A stretch of 64,000 nt of DNA from Cantharellus purpuraceus (Eukaryota > Basidiomycota > Agaricomycetes > Cantharellales > Hydnaceae), in contig JALBUN010000045.1 of NCBI GenBank assembly GCA_025174535.1, forward strand, positions 3,224,001 through 3,288,000. Direction: 5' to 3'. Under the pieces are notes generated by a model. It ran no database searches and was not told the DNA's origin. It saw nothing but the letters and a program-made list of their open reading frames with translations. The position numbers and the translations under genes were made by a program. Every line of letters begins with the position of its first letter. Position 1 is the stretch's first letter. Below, in pieces: positions 55,128 to 64,000 of the stretch.

Positions 55128-56567
55128 GCTATGCATTGGGTCCATTGGGTCAGAGCTTTGGGGTCAGAGTTGGAGTTGGAGTTGGAATCATGGTTGGTTG
55201 GAATGGATTTGGCTTCAGCTTATGTGTGTTACATCCTGTAACACCAAGTCCAATCTCTGGACTCCATCTCCACCTCCTTCTACTCCATGTCTATGTTATG
55301 ATTATATTCATTAATCCCCAGATCCCCATCTGATCCCTCAGATCCCTGCGCATATGAAATCTATACTCCATTTGGAAACTGTACATCTCCTGTAGTCTGT
55401 CTGATCATCATCATGATTCCACCCTGTTATTTGGAAAACCGGACTTCTGGGAGAAAAAGGAGAGGGGGGAACAGAGGGGATAGGAGGGATAGGAGCATAT
55501 AGGAGGCTCAGGAGCTCAGGAGGGGATAAGGAGATGAGGGGAAACAACTGAGAGGGGAAAGGAGGAGCCCCTGTAAGCTCCACAATCATCTGAACATTCA
55601 TCCTAATTTTCTTTTGATTTATTTCATCATTTTTCCCTATTTGACATCACCCCCCATTTTGTTTTTATCATAAATCACTTTCCCTTTATTCACATGACAC
55701 AGAACTTTTATCACAAGTCATTAGCATGAATATCTTGTATAAAACATGCCTAGCTAGATATGCAATGGACTAGAGAATTTCCTCTCACTTGTTTTTGTTG
55801 TCTTATATCTGAAATATTTGTATCTGGAATAACTCCAGAACAAACACGTCTTTCTACAATATTTTGCATATTCTACTAGACATTGCAACATCTATTCTAA
55901 TCCCAGTTTTCGAAGCCTAAGCTCCACTGGTTGATTTTCTATTAAGCATTTACTCAATTTCAAAGCATCAGTTCCTGCTGCATACTTAAATTGTCAATAT
56001 CTAGACGAGGATCACACAGAATATTTTCAAACTTCATAGGAAGATACTACTCAAGTATATATTTCATTTGACTGTGCATACACCCAGTCCACATCACTTC
56101 CCCACTCCCTATTCAAATTCTACTTCACATGAAACACTCTCAGCAAGGCACCATCACAAATTTATTTCTCAACACACCCATCTGTCCCTGGTTCTGCTGA
56201 TGCATCAGCATCACCATAGGAACTGGACATCTGTCCCCGTTGGACTCAGACATAATCACATAAGGCCATCAGCCTCAGAGATCCATCACCAGAGTAATTA
56301 TTATTAGATTTTAAATATGTATTTAAGTCATGCTACTGGGGAGTTCATTCCCCAGTTTGAATATTGAATCATGCCTAGCTCCTAAGTCTGATCCAAACTA
56401 TCTAAAGTCTTACTCCACCTCTGAAATCTCAGACACAGGTATTAGTGAGGGTACAGCACATAAGCTGAAGCCAAGTCTGCTCCAACCCCCATGACACACC
56501 CCAACACCAACACTGACTCCAATCCAAGTTCTGACCTCCCATTGGACCTAGTGTGTAACAGTCCATC
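55128..56567. mobile_element. Element bounded by ~115-bp imperfect inverted repeats, with nested solo LTR
   Basis: The left arm (55128-55239) and right arm (56448-56567) are inverted relatives: both read TTGGCTTCAGCTTATGTG at the inner end and GGTCCATTGGG- or GGTCCAATGGGAGG-like sequence at the outer end, with GGAGTT/GGGTTG repeats between. A third piece of the arm lies at 36614-36672. The centre is occupied by a solo LTR. The family is unknown and no transposase is seen. Confidence 0.55.
55425..56174. mobile_element. Solo LTR, family 2, with perfect 5-bp target duplication
   Basis: Starts TGTTATTTGG, ends TCTCAACA, 750 bp, flanked by CACCC on both sides (55420-55424 and 56175-56179). Homologous through its length to 59041-59811. 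No coding sequence. A solo LTR left by recombination between the two LTRs of a retrotransposon. Confidence 0.88.
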
Positions 56568-57099
56568 AACTCAATCATAGTTATGTCCTATGTGGATCAT
56601 TGAATATGGATTCCATATGGAACATGATGACAGGTGAGACAAACAAGTCAAGCCTGTTATCTGGACAACTCCAATTGCCAGATGGCACTTGTGTCTATTC
56701 CCTAGGCTCCCTCCAGTGTCACATTTACACATTTACAATCCAGTTGACCAGGGGGTGACAAACAACATGCCTGCATACATCTTGTCCAAGGACATGATAA
56801 TGGATGCACATGCAAGGCACAGCTGAATACCCCCTCAGTACCAGAACTTTTCAGCAACCAGTATAGCTGGGTCAATGGTTTGCTTCATATATAACTTGGG
56901 TCAGGTCATATTGTTATCCTGGATATGAAATGCTCCCTGCATGTCTAACATGGCACATCAGTGGCCTATGTATGTCCAACATTAATTTAACCTGTGATGA
57001 GAATGATGAGCCTTCAGATATAAACAGATCTTACACAAGGTGAATTGTGTGCATGAAAATTGAGACAAATCCTGTCTCACCTCCACAGAGTTGCCCTAG
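56568..57099. other. Transposon-island spacer
   Basis: AT-rich with no gene and no repeat that I can pair within the window. Confidence 0.35.
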
Positions 57100-57900
57100 T
57101 GTTTTGGAACCCGCAAAATTATGGTGTTAGGGCAAACTCTAAATCACCACAATTCCGTGAATGAACAGCTGAGAAGAATATCAAATCCTACTGCAGCACA
57201 ACTCCAGAAACGATTTAACGTTTGTACTTTGGTTACAATCCGTTGTAATGGTCAATGCAGACGATACGCAGGAAGGTAATACGTTTCTTAGCAGTAGGGA
57301 ATGAATAAGACTTCCAGAGTCTAGAGTTCACGGACGCTTAGGGGTCCAGATATTCCAAAAAGAGGGGAATGCACTTAGAGGCTAGAGGAAGTAGGTGGAT
57401 GAATCCGACCGTCCAACCAGTGACACTCTGAAGCGGGTAACAGCAATGTGTGAAGTAGTCTAGCAACTGCTTCACACGAGTTCAAGATTCTAATGCTCTG
57501 CAAAGGCAGTACACACTAGTAACTTAAACAAGAGCACTAATGGCAGGACTATCGACAGACAATCTCACCCTGTAGATTCGTAGTCACGCGAGGTAGATAC
57601 TACACTCACGCCCAAAGCAGGACAATCACTACTTCGAGTGCAATCGAATACAGTTACACAACTGTAAGCGACCCTTGAACTGGACAATCAACAGTTACTG
57701 AGATATAGAGGATGACACTGTATGTCACTCTAGTCACACTGATGTGCAAATGATGGGGTAGAAATGGTTATTTATTCAGAGGCAGAATGGGCTCCTTTTA
57801 TATTGTATTTACAGGAGCTGACTAATACTACTGGAAACTTCTACCTATTAATAGATGGAAACTACTGGAAGCTAGTGGAATATGTGAGAAGGGGTGGAAG
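57100..57900 (-). mobile_element. LTR of retroelement family 1, copy A
   Basis: Begins TGTTTTGGAACCCGCAAAAT at the same terminus as the copies at 36613 (inverted) and 63507, and stays similar for about 800 bp. Transcription direction would be leftward judging from the inverted copy. The far end is not defined. Confidence 0.72.
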
Positions 57901-57930
57901 TTTCCTAGCCAATGAGCTGCTTGGATTTGC

Positions 57931-58071
57931 TCTGACTCATGGCATGAGTCATGGATGGAGTCATAGTGTGACTCAGAGCAGGAGTCATAGTATGAGTAAT
58001 CACAGGAGTCATGGTATGAGTCATGGAAGGAGTCATAGCATGAGTCATGGCAGGAGTCATTGCATGAGTCA
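57931..58071. repeat. Minisatellite of TGAGTCATGG-type units
   Basis: About a dozen 12-bp units alternate ATGAGTCATGG- and AGGAGTCATAG-like sequences, with units such as TGAGTCATGGMAGGAGTCAT. Several contain TGAGTCA, the AP-1-type heptamer. One frame reads repeated Ser-His-Gly-Met/Arg, but this looks incidental. Confidence 0.85.
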
Positions 58072-58555
58072 CCATTACTCAAATAACTCGGTCAATACTT
58101 CGTTTCCCAGGCTGATTAGCACAGCTATGGGTAGGCATGGCTTCTATTGAACTCTCCACTGAAAATGGAGTCAGGAGGTGCAGTGGTTGCGAAGATATTG
58201 AGCATTTACTGGCAGTGGTGACCAGATTGAGTCGGAGATTGAAATGAGTCATGTGATCGACAATGAGTCAGTTGTCCGGGTGACTCCGGCTGACTTTGAG
58301 GCTGCTGACATCTGCGAAGGTTTGTGGGTCCATGTGGGTCCCAAAACTTCGCCCAGCAGAACAATAAGTTTGTAGACTCATTTCTGCATGGAAAATTCCC
58401 AAAAAAAATATGAAAAAATAGAGAATATTTGAATGGCCCTGAATCAAGAGAAAGCAGCAGATATATACTGATATTTTAAGGCCATCAAGCGAAATTGTAC
58501 AGTTTTGGGACTTTAAACAAGATCTTTTTAAGGGAAAACCAGTTCCCATACAGCC

Positions 58556-58877
58556 ACTGGTTGGACGGTTGGATTCATCCACCTACTTCCTTTAGCCTCT
58601 AAGTGCATTCCCCTCTTTTTGGAATATCTGGACCCCTAAGCGTCTGTGAACTCTAGACTCTGGAAGTCTTATTCATTTCTTGCTGCTAAGAAACATATTA
58701 CTTTTCTGCGTATAGTCTGCATTGACCAATACAAAGGATTGTAACCAAAGTACAAATGTTAAATTGTTTCTGGAGTTGTGCTGCAGCAGGGGTTGATATT
58801 CTTCTCAGCTGTTCATTCATGGAATTGTGGTGATTTAGAGTTTACCCTAACACCATAATTTTGCGGGTTCCAAAACA
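58556..58877 (+). mobile_element. Inverted partial LTR, family 1
   Basis: Matches 57100-57420 in reverse orientation and ends at the LTR terminus CCAAAACA. It abuts a forward-oriented middle part of the same LTR at 58878, so an inversion or a nested insertion has occurred. Confidence 0.75.
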
Positions 58878-60137
58878 AAGATCCTAATGCTCTGCAAAGG
58901 CAGTACACACTAGTAACTTAAACAAAGAGCACTAATGGCAAGACTATCGACAGATAATCTCACCCTGTAGATTTGTAGTCATGTGAGGCAGATACTACAC
59001 TCACACCCAAAGCAGGAATATCACTACTTTGAGTGCAATCTGTTATTGGGGAGTGAGTCCATTAACTCACTTTGGACCTACTCCATGAGCAATTCAGCCA
59101 GATTCATGGGAGAAGAGGGATAAAGGGGATAGGGGGACAGGAGCACAAAGAAGGCTCAGGGGATCAGAGGGGAGAAGGGGACAAGTGGAGACAATTATAG
59201 GGATAATATAGGGAATAGGAGAAGCCCCTGTGAGTTCTAGAACTGCCCGGATATTTTCTTACATTTTATTTCATCATTTTCACATCATGGACAATCCCCC
59301 ACATCATTCCTCCATCACGTATTCTATCATTGGCCTAGAACATTTACAAGGAACCTTTACATACATGAGGCCCCTTACCATGTATAAATTATGCTTGTAT
59401 TGCCCTTGAACAATTTAGAGTAATTATCTCTCACCTATTCTGTCTGTGTGTTTAAACTATTCGTATTTGGAATAACTCCAGAATGAACATGTTTTTTTAC
59501 TATCTTTTGCATATTCTATTAGAATATTGCATACTCTATCCGAATCCTGAATTATGAAGCCATATGATTACTGGATATTTTCCTATTGAGCATTTACTCA
59601 TATCCAAGTCATCTGCTCCTGCTGCTTGCTCAAAGTATCAATATCTAGATGAAGACTCAACCAAATCACTTCAAATTTCATAGGAAGATACTATTCAACT
59701 TTATCTTCCATTTGACTATCCATACACCCAGTTCCCATCACTCCCTCAGTCACTATTCAACATCTACTCTTCACTCCCCCACAGCAAGGCAATTTTACAC
59801 TATTCTCAACACAATCAAGTACAGTTACACAACTGTAAAAGATCCTTGAACTGGTAATCAATATTTACTGAGATAGAGGATGACACTGCATGTCACTCTA
59901 GTCACACTGGTGTGCAGAAGATGGGTAGAAGTGGTAGAATATGTTACTACTTCAGAGGCAGAACGACCTCCTTATATATTGTATTTACAGGGACTGAGTA
60001 ATGCTTCTGAAATATTCTACCTATTAATAGATGGAAACTACTGGAAGGTAGTGGAAGGTGGAAGGAAGGGGTAGAATATTCCAAGCCAATCACAGGTTCT
60101 GATCACTGCACTAACACTGATCAGGAGCTGAATAATG
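58878..60137 (-). mobile_element. Partial LTR, family 1, split by a nested solo LTR
   Basis: 58878-59040 and 59812-60137 together match the second half of the LTR at 57485-57900 and the inverted copy at 35740. The interruption is the solo LTR at 59041-59811. The right end is cut by the element starting at 60138. Confidence 0.75.
59041..59811. mobile_element. Solo LTR, family 2, nested in family 1 LTR
   Basis: 771 bp, starts TGTTATTGGG and ends TTCTCAACA, flanked by CAATC (59036-59040 and 59812-59816). Removing it restores the continuous host LTR (GAGTGCAATCAAGTACAG), matching the equivalent stretch of the inverted copy near 36070. It is therefore younger than the family 1 LTR around it. Confidence 0.93.
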
Positions 60138-61260
60138 TGTTTTGGAACCATGAACTTCGACCTAAACTGTGGTGTTAATCACAATCTAAGTTTAGCCCAA
60201 GGATGTATGACCTTTCAAGGCTAGCAATAAGCTTGAAACTTTTTAACGGAGAACCCAATTACGAAATTATACTCCAGTGAACAAACACAATCAATGTTGC
60301 CACAGGAAGTGAAGCAATAGAGATTTTTATGCTTGCCACATGTAGTTCACACTTTACTGCTGATGCAATGTAAAGTCAAGATTGACAGGCATTCAAGGGT
60401 TCAGATACTTCAAAGGGGGAAGTAACCTAGTGCCTTAGGACTGCGGGTTGAGTGGATTAAAGCCAACAATAATCCCTTCAATGTAAAAAGATAGATATGC
60501 ACTTGAACACTTCCTTCTGAACAAGCGTATTCACTGTACATGTCTTATCCGTGATAGAATCAACAGTCAAGGGATATTAATCTCATCTCAGAGAGGTGAG
60601 TTAATAGACTGTGGTGTTGATTTATTGAAATGCCCACAATTGAACCAACCAATCAATAGCAAAGTACGTATTAACCTGACTAACCTCAGAGTCTCAATTA
60701 AACATGCAGTATTCTTGACCAACCAATAGCCTAGTACGTATTAACCTGACTAACCTCAGAGTCTCAATTAAACGTGCAAGGTTCTTGATTATAACCAATT
60801 GCCTGATACATGATAATTTGACTAACCTCAGAGTCTCAATTACACATGTAAGGTTCTTGATCAATGAATAACAATTAATACACTTCAAGTTACTGCTCCA
60901 AGTGGGCTTGTAGTGTGTTAATTATTAATCAGTTACTTTGTATTAACCTCTTTTCCAAGTTTGATTAATATTAGAGCCTGCTGCGCTTGTAATATAATAG
61001 CTTCTGGCTTCTCCAAGAGTCAATCAAAGCTAATATACCTTAAGAGTAGCTGATAAAATCATGCTGCTTATGTGATGATTACTCAATGCTTGAGTAGACA
61101 CTGATGTGTGTGTGTGGTAAAAAGATATTCTTTATTGCACTGCTGTTGCAGCCTTTTTTATATATATGGGCTATCTAGCTTATGTAACTAATTAGAGAAT
61201 ATTCCTGAGGCTTAGGGAAGCCCCTAGAAGGAAAGAGAAGGCTGGAGAACCTTGTGGAAG
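60138..61260 (-). mobile_element. LTR (probably 3') of a Copia-type element, family 3
   Basis: Begins TGTTTTGGAACC, the same 12-bp terminus as family 1 but different after it. On the minus strand it has a TATA-like CATATATATAAAAAAGG (around 61152) and AATAAAG near 61130, so it reads leftward like the gag next to it. It contains a three-unit tandem repeat at 60650-60863. The boundary with the coding part is not exact. Confidence 0.6.
60650..60863. repeat. Three tandem ~71-bp units inside the LTR
   Basis: ACTAACCTCAGAGTCTCAAT occurs three times at spacings of 70 and 72 bp with similar flanks; the third unit is the most diverged. Internal repeats in the upstream part of an LTR often carry promoter elements. 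Confidence 0.9.
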
Positions 61261-61369
61261 GTCCAGGAAGGTGTCAGAACCTTCTGTGGCCACTTTTGGC
61301 TGAAGTGCATGAACTCTGCTGCTTATGTGATATGCACATCATTTGCTCACGCATGAGTGCTCTTCGAGG

Positions 61370-62329
61370 TCACATGCTCATGACCATGGATGACTGGGTC
61401 AGGGCAACATTGATGCATACATCAGCATCATCTGATTCACTCAACTCCAAGGAGGAGCTGTCAGATGTCTTGGTAGCATTTGCCTGTTCCTTTTCATTCA
61501 CTAGCCATTTTTCTTTTTCTCTCTCCATAGCAGCTATTTTCTTGTGGCATACCTCCTCAACATGTCCACCACCTTGACAGAAACCACAAGTCTTTTTCTT
61601 CTTCTTTGACTGTGGTTTATTTGTTGACTTCACTTGGCTTTTGTTTTTGGTGTATAAGGCTGCATTGGATGTAGAGTGGCTTGGACCACTGATTTGAGTC
61701 ACTTCTTGGAGGAGTCATGATGTAACATCAGTAGTGGAGAGCTTCTTGGTATCAGAAGCTGATTGTAGTAGTGTGATGACAATGGTGTCCCAAAGTGAGG
61801 GACTTGGAAGTGACATTAATATCAGCTGTGCCATAAACTCATTGTCAAGTGCCTGCTTTGAGGCCACAAGTTTTTTATTCTCACCTAGGAGAAAATCAAT
61901 GTGTGATTGCATGGATTCACCTTCTACAAATTCTTGCTTTATCATTCCAACTTCCATGTAGAATGCAGCGATACCAGTGTGCACGATTTGATGAACTACT
62001 TTGAGACAATCCCAGAAGTCCTTGGCACTTTTGTAATCCTCAATGTGACACTCTTGGTCTGGAGATATGAGTTCCATTAAGATGCCAGAAGTGGCATTGT
62101 CATTGAGCTCCCACACTCAAAGACCTTTCTTCTCTAACACATATTGAGCTTGCTGTGCTGGTGTTGCACTTGTGTCTGGTTGCATAGACAACAGTGGTTT
62201 TGGGTCATCCCCAGTAACCACTTGCCATACCTTGGCCTTCTTCAACTTGCCACTGGCACAGAGCACCCATGAGTGGTAGTTTCTGTGAGTAAGTTTTTTG
62301 AAAGAGGTGGTGCTTGAGTCATCTGACAT
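61370..62329 (-). mobile_element. Copia-type gag polyprotein, broken by TGA stops
   Basis: One continuous frame of 320 codons with two internal TGA codons (62117-62119 and 61715-61717). It starts MSDDSSTTSFKKLTHRNYHS, typical of Copia gag, continues through a UBN2/gag-polypeptide region (HIEDYKSAKDFWDCLK…QEFVEGESMQSHIDF) and ends with a Lys-rich stretch and a CX2CX4HX4C zinc knuckle (CGFCQGGGHVEEVC). A further TGA follows at about 61367. No protease, integrase or reverse transcriptase is found before the LTR, so this is a gag-only remnant. Both internal stops would read CGA (Arg) with a single C-to-T change. Confidence 0.85.
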
Positions 62330-63506
62330 TGGTTGTTGTTAAGAGGGTAGATCAAAGTGAGAGTGAATGTGAAGTCTTTGTTAATTGGTACTATTTCCAG
62401 CTTACTTTGACAGAAGTGTGTAGAGTTCGATTTTTGTTAGTAGGTGTCAGCAGGACCCATAACCTAAAGAAATGTACCAAACTTGTTGAGGGACTTGAAC
62501 AGAAAAAACTTCACATTACATAAGGGTTATCACTGAACATTAGTCGGTATTCTGACTAACACGATGAGCTTGCTATGAAACTTTATTTACTTTGAACAAT
62601 TTCTGTTCAACCAAGGCTTGCTGGAGTAGGTCCATCATCTTCACACTCTCACTATAGCAATACTCCCTCATCTCTTTTCACTAGGTTCATACAATGTTAT
62701 CTGTCAAGCAGAAATAGTAGGACACTATCAAGCAGCACCATGGACCTACCATGTCTGCCCCCACTAGTGCGACAACAGTCGGGAACCAACATCAACAGCG
62801 CCTCCATCGGCTCCTCACAGCAGCCACACTGTGCCTTCCCTCAACATGCCACTCCCCTACACCACACACGCATCTGACCTGTCCCCCCACCCCTTGGCAC
62901 CTCCCCCAACAGCTCTCCCCCTAACAACTCCTTCCCAGCCTGCACTGTGCTGCCTCTCATACAAAGCTTGGTGTGGGAACTGTAGAGAAACATTTTTGAT
63001 TGTGTCTGCTCCTGTCTCATCTATTCTTACCTTTGAAGTGTAAAACTCCTAATCTCAGTTGAATCTGAGGCATCAAACATCACAACTTTTTGCTTTGGCC
63101 CAGTCCTCTTGAAATGCTGGTCTTAGCCATGATTCTTGTCAAGCAAATCTGGTAGGACTGGCATGGAAGGGGAGTGAGGAGGCATCTGAGATCCCAGGAG
63201 GAGAAAAGGACATGCTTTTGAGCTCTATCAATGACAGCAACAGGTTCAGTCACCATGCCAGTAAGCATTCTAGGTGCTGTCTTGGATATGACGTCTTTGC
63301 TCACTGGTTTTTGGTTGTCTAGTTCACCGATTGAGGGGGACAGCTTTCTTCAGCTCCTGCTGCTGGAACCAGAGTTTCCATGCTGTTTCCAGGATCAGTG
63401 ACATCTGATATAGTCTATCTCACTACTAGATCCATATCCGTTCTAGTCTCAACATCTCACTCAAGCTGCAGAATGAACAACACCAACCCACAATACCACC
63501 ACCTCC
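62330..63506. other. Transposon-island spacer, no gene recognised
   Basis: Lies between the gag and an LTR of family 1. Frames such as 63080-63304 (minus) are unassigned. It may be the 5' internal part of the gag element. Confidence 0.35.
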
Positions 63507-64000
63507 TGTTTTGGAACCCGCAAAATTATGGTGTTAGGGCAAACTCTAAATCACCACAATTCCGTGAATGAACAGCTGAGAAGAATATCAAATCCTACTG
63601 CAGCACAACTCCAGAAACAATTTAACATTTGTACTTTGGTTACAATCCATTGTAATGGTCAATGCAGACGATACGCAGGAAGGTAATATGTTTCTTAGCA
63701 GTAGGGAATGAATAAGACTTCCAGAGTCTAGAGTTCACGGACGCTTAGGGGTCCAGATATTCCAAAAAGATGGGAATGCACTTAGAGGCTAGAGGAAGTA
63801 GGTGGATGAATCCAACTGTCCAACCAGTGACACTCTGAAGCGGGTAACAGCAATGTGTGAAGTAGTCTAGCAACTGCTTCACATGAGTTCAAGATTCTAA
63901 TGCTCTGCAAAGGCAGTACACACTAGTAACTTAAACAAGAGCACTAATGGCAGGACTATCGACAGACAATCTCACCCTGTAGATTCGTAGTCACGCGAGG
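63507..64000 (-). mobile_element. LTR of retroelement family 1, copy D, cut by the window end
   Basis: Starts TGTTTTGGAACCCGCAAAAT and is nearly identical to 57100-57590 with scattered C-to-T or G-to-A differences. The remainder lies beyond the window. It could be the 5' LTR of an element containing the gag at 61370-62329, but the LTR at 60138 differs, so they do not pair. Confidence 0.8.

Noticed and set aside
60650..60863. Three regular repeats as a CRISPR array
   Set aside because: Units are full-length tandem copies without unique spacers, inside a eukaryotic LTR.
63507..64000. LTR copy D as the 5' partner of the LTR at 60138
   Set aside because: Only the terminal 12 bp agree; the two LTRs belong to different families.

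Overview
The window reads as a filamentous basidiomycete, probably an agaricomycete. Genes are cut by many short introns (mostly 49-70 bp), and the protein families are typical of mushroom-forming fungi: a DUF6533 seven-helix membrane protein, an F-box/LRR protein, a heme-thiolate peroxygenase, an HSL-type hydrolase, a Pho84 phosphate symporter, an amino-acid permease and class II aldolase. I see no rRNA, tRNA, CRISPR or prokaryote-style operon. Exon structures below were worked out by hand from splice signals and reading frame; lengths quoted are for those models.

Layout. 0-6 kb: a small tandem array of alpha/beta hydrolases (a first exon cut by the window edge, a 3' fragment, one intact gene), then a peroxygenase. 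6-9.6 kb: no gene I can name. 9.6-14 kb: a GC-rich, low-complexity gene for a large nuclear protein with an unusual GATA-like zinc finger. 16.3-19.7 kb: a 12-exon amino-acid permease followed by a decayed copy of its 3' half. 21-24.2 kb: an F-box gene, a kinase-like fragment and an inverted repeat. 24.9-29.5 kb: fructose-bisphosphate aldolase with 6- and 12-nt microexons, then the DUF6533 gene.

31.9-43 kb is the most interesting part, a eukaryotic arsenic-resistance island. It holds two nearly identical copies of a fusion gene (arsenite methyltransferase plus Cdc25/Acr2-type rhodanese, i.e. a likely arsenate reductase), a bZIP regulator with a cysteine cluster divergent from the second copy, and an ACR3 arsenite efflux pump. 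The ACR3 first exon and upstream region are visibly related to those of the methyltransferase, so the genes seem to share a promoter module. A plausible combined role is reduction of As(V), then methylation or export of As(III), under one regulator; this is inference. A Pho84 phosphate symporter, a family able to carry arsenate, lies 7.4 kb further on.

43-50 kb: gene fragments (histidine phosphatase, RanBP2-type zinc-finger nucleoporin), hairpin repeats and one disordered ORF. 50.2-52.6 kb: the phosphate symporter. 55-64 kb: an AT-rich transposon island with two solo LTRs bounded by perfect 5-bp target duplications, copies of a second LTR family, and a Copia-type gag broken by in-frame TGA codons.
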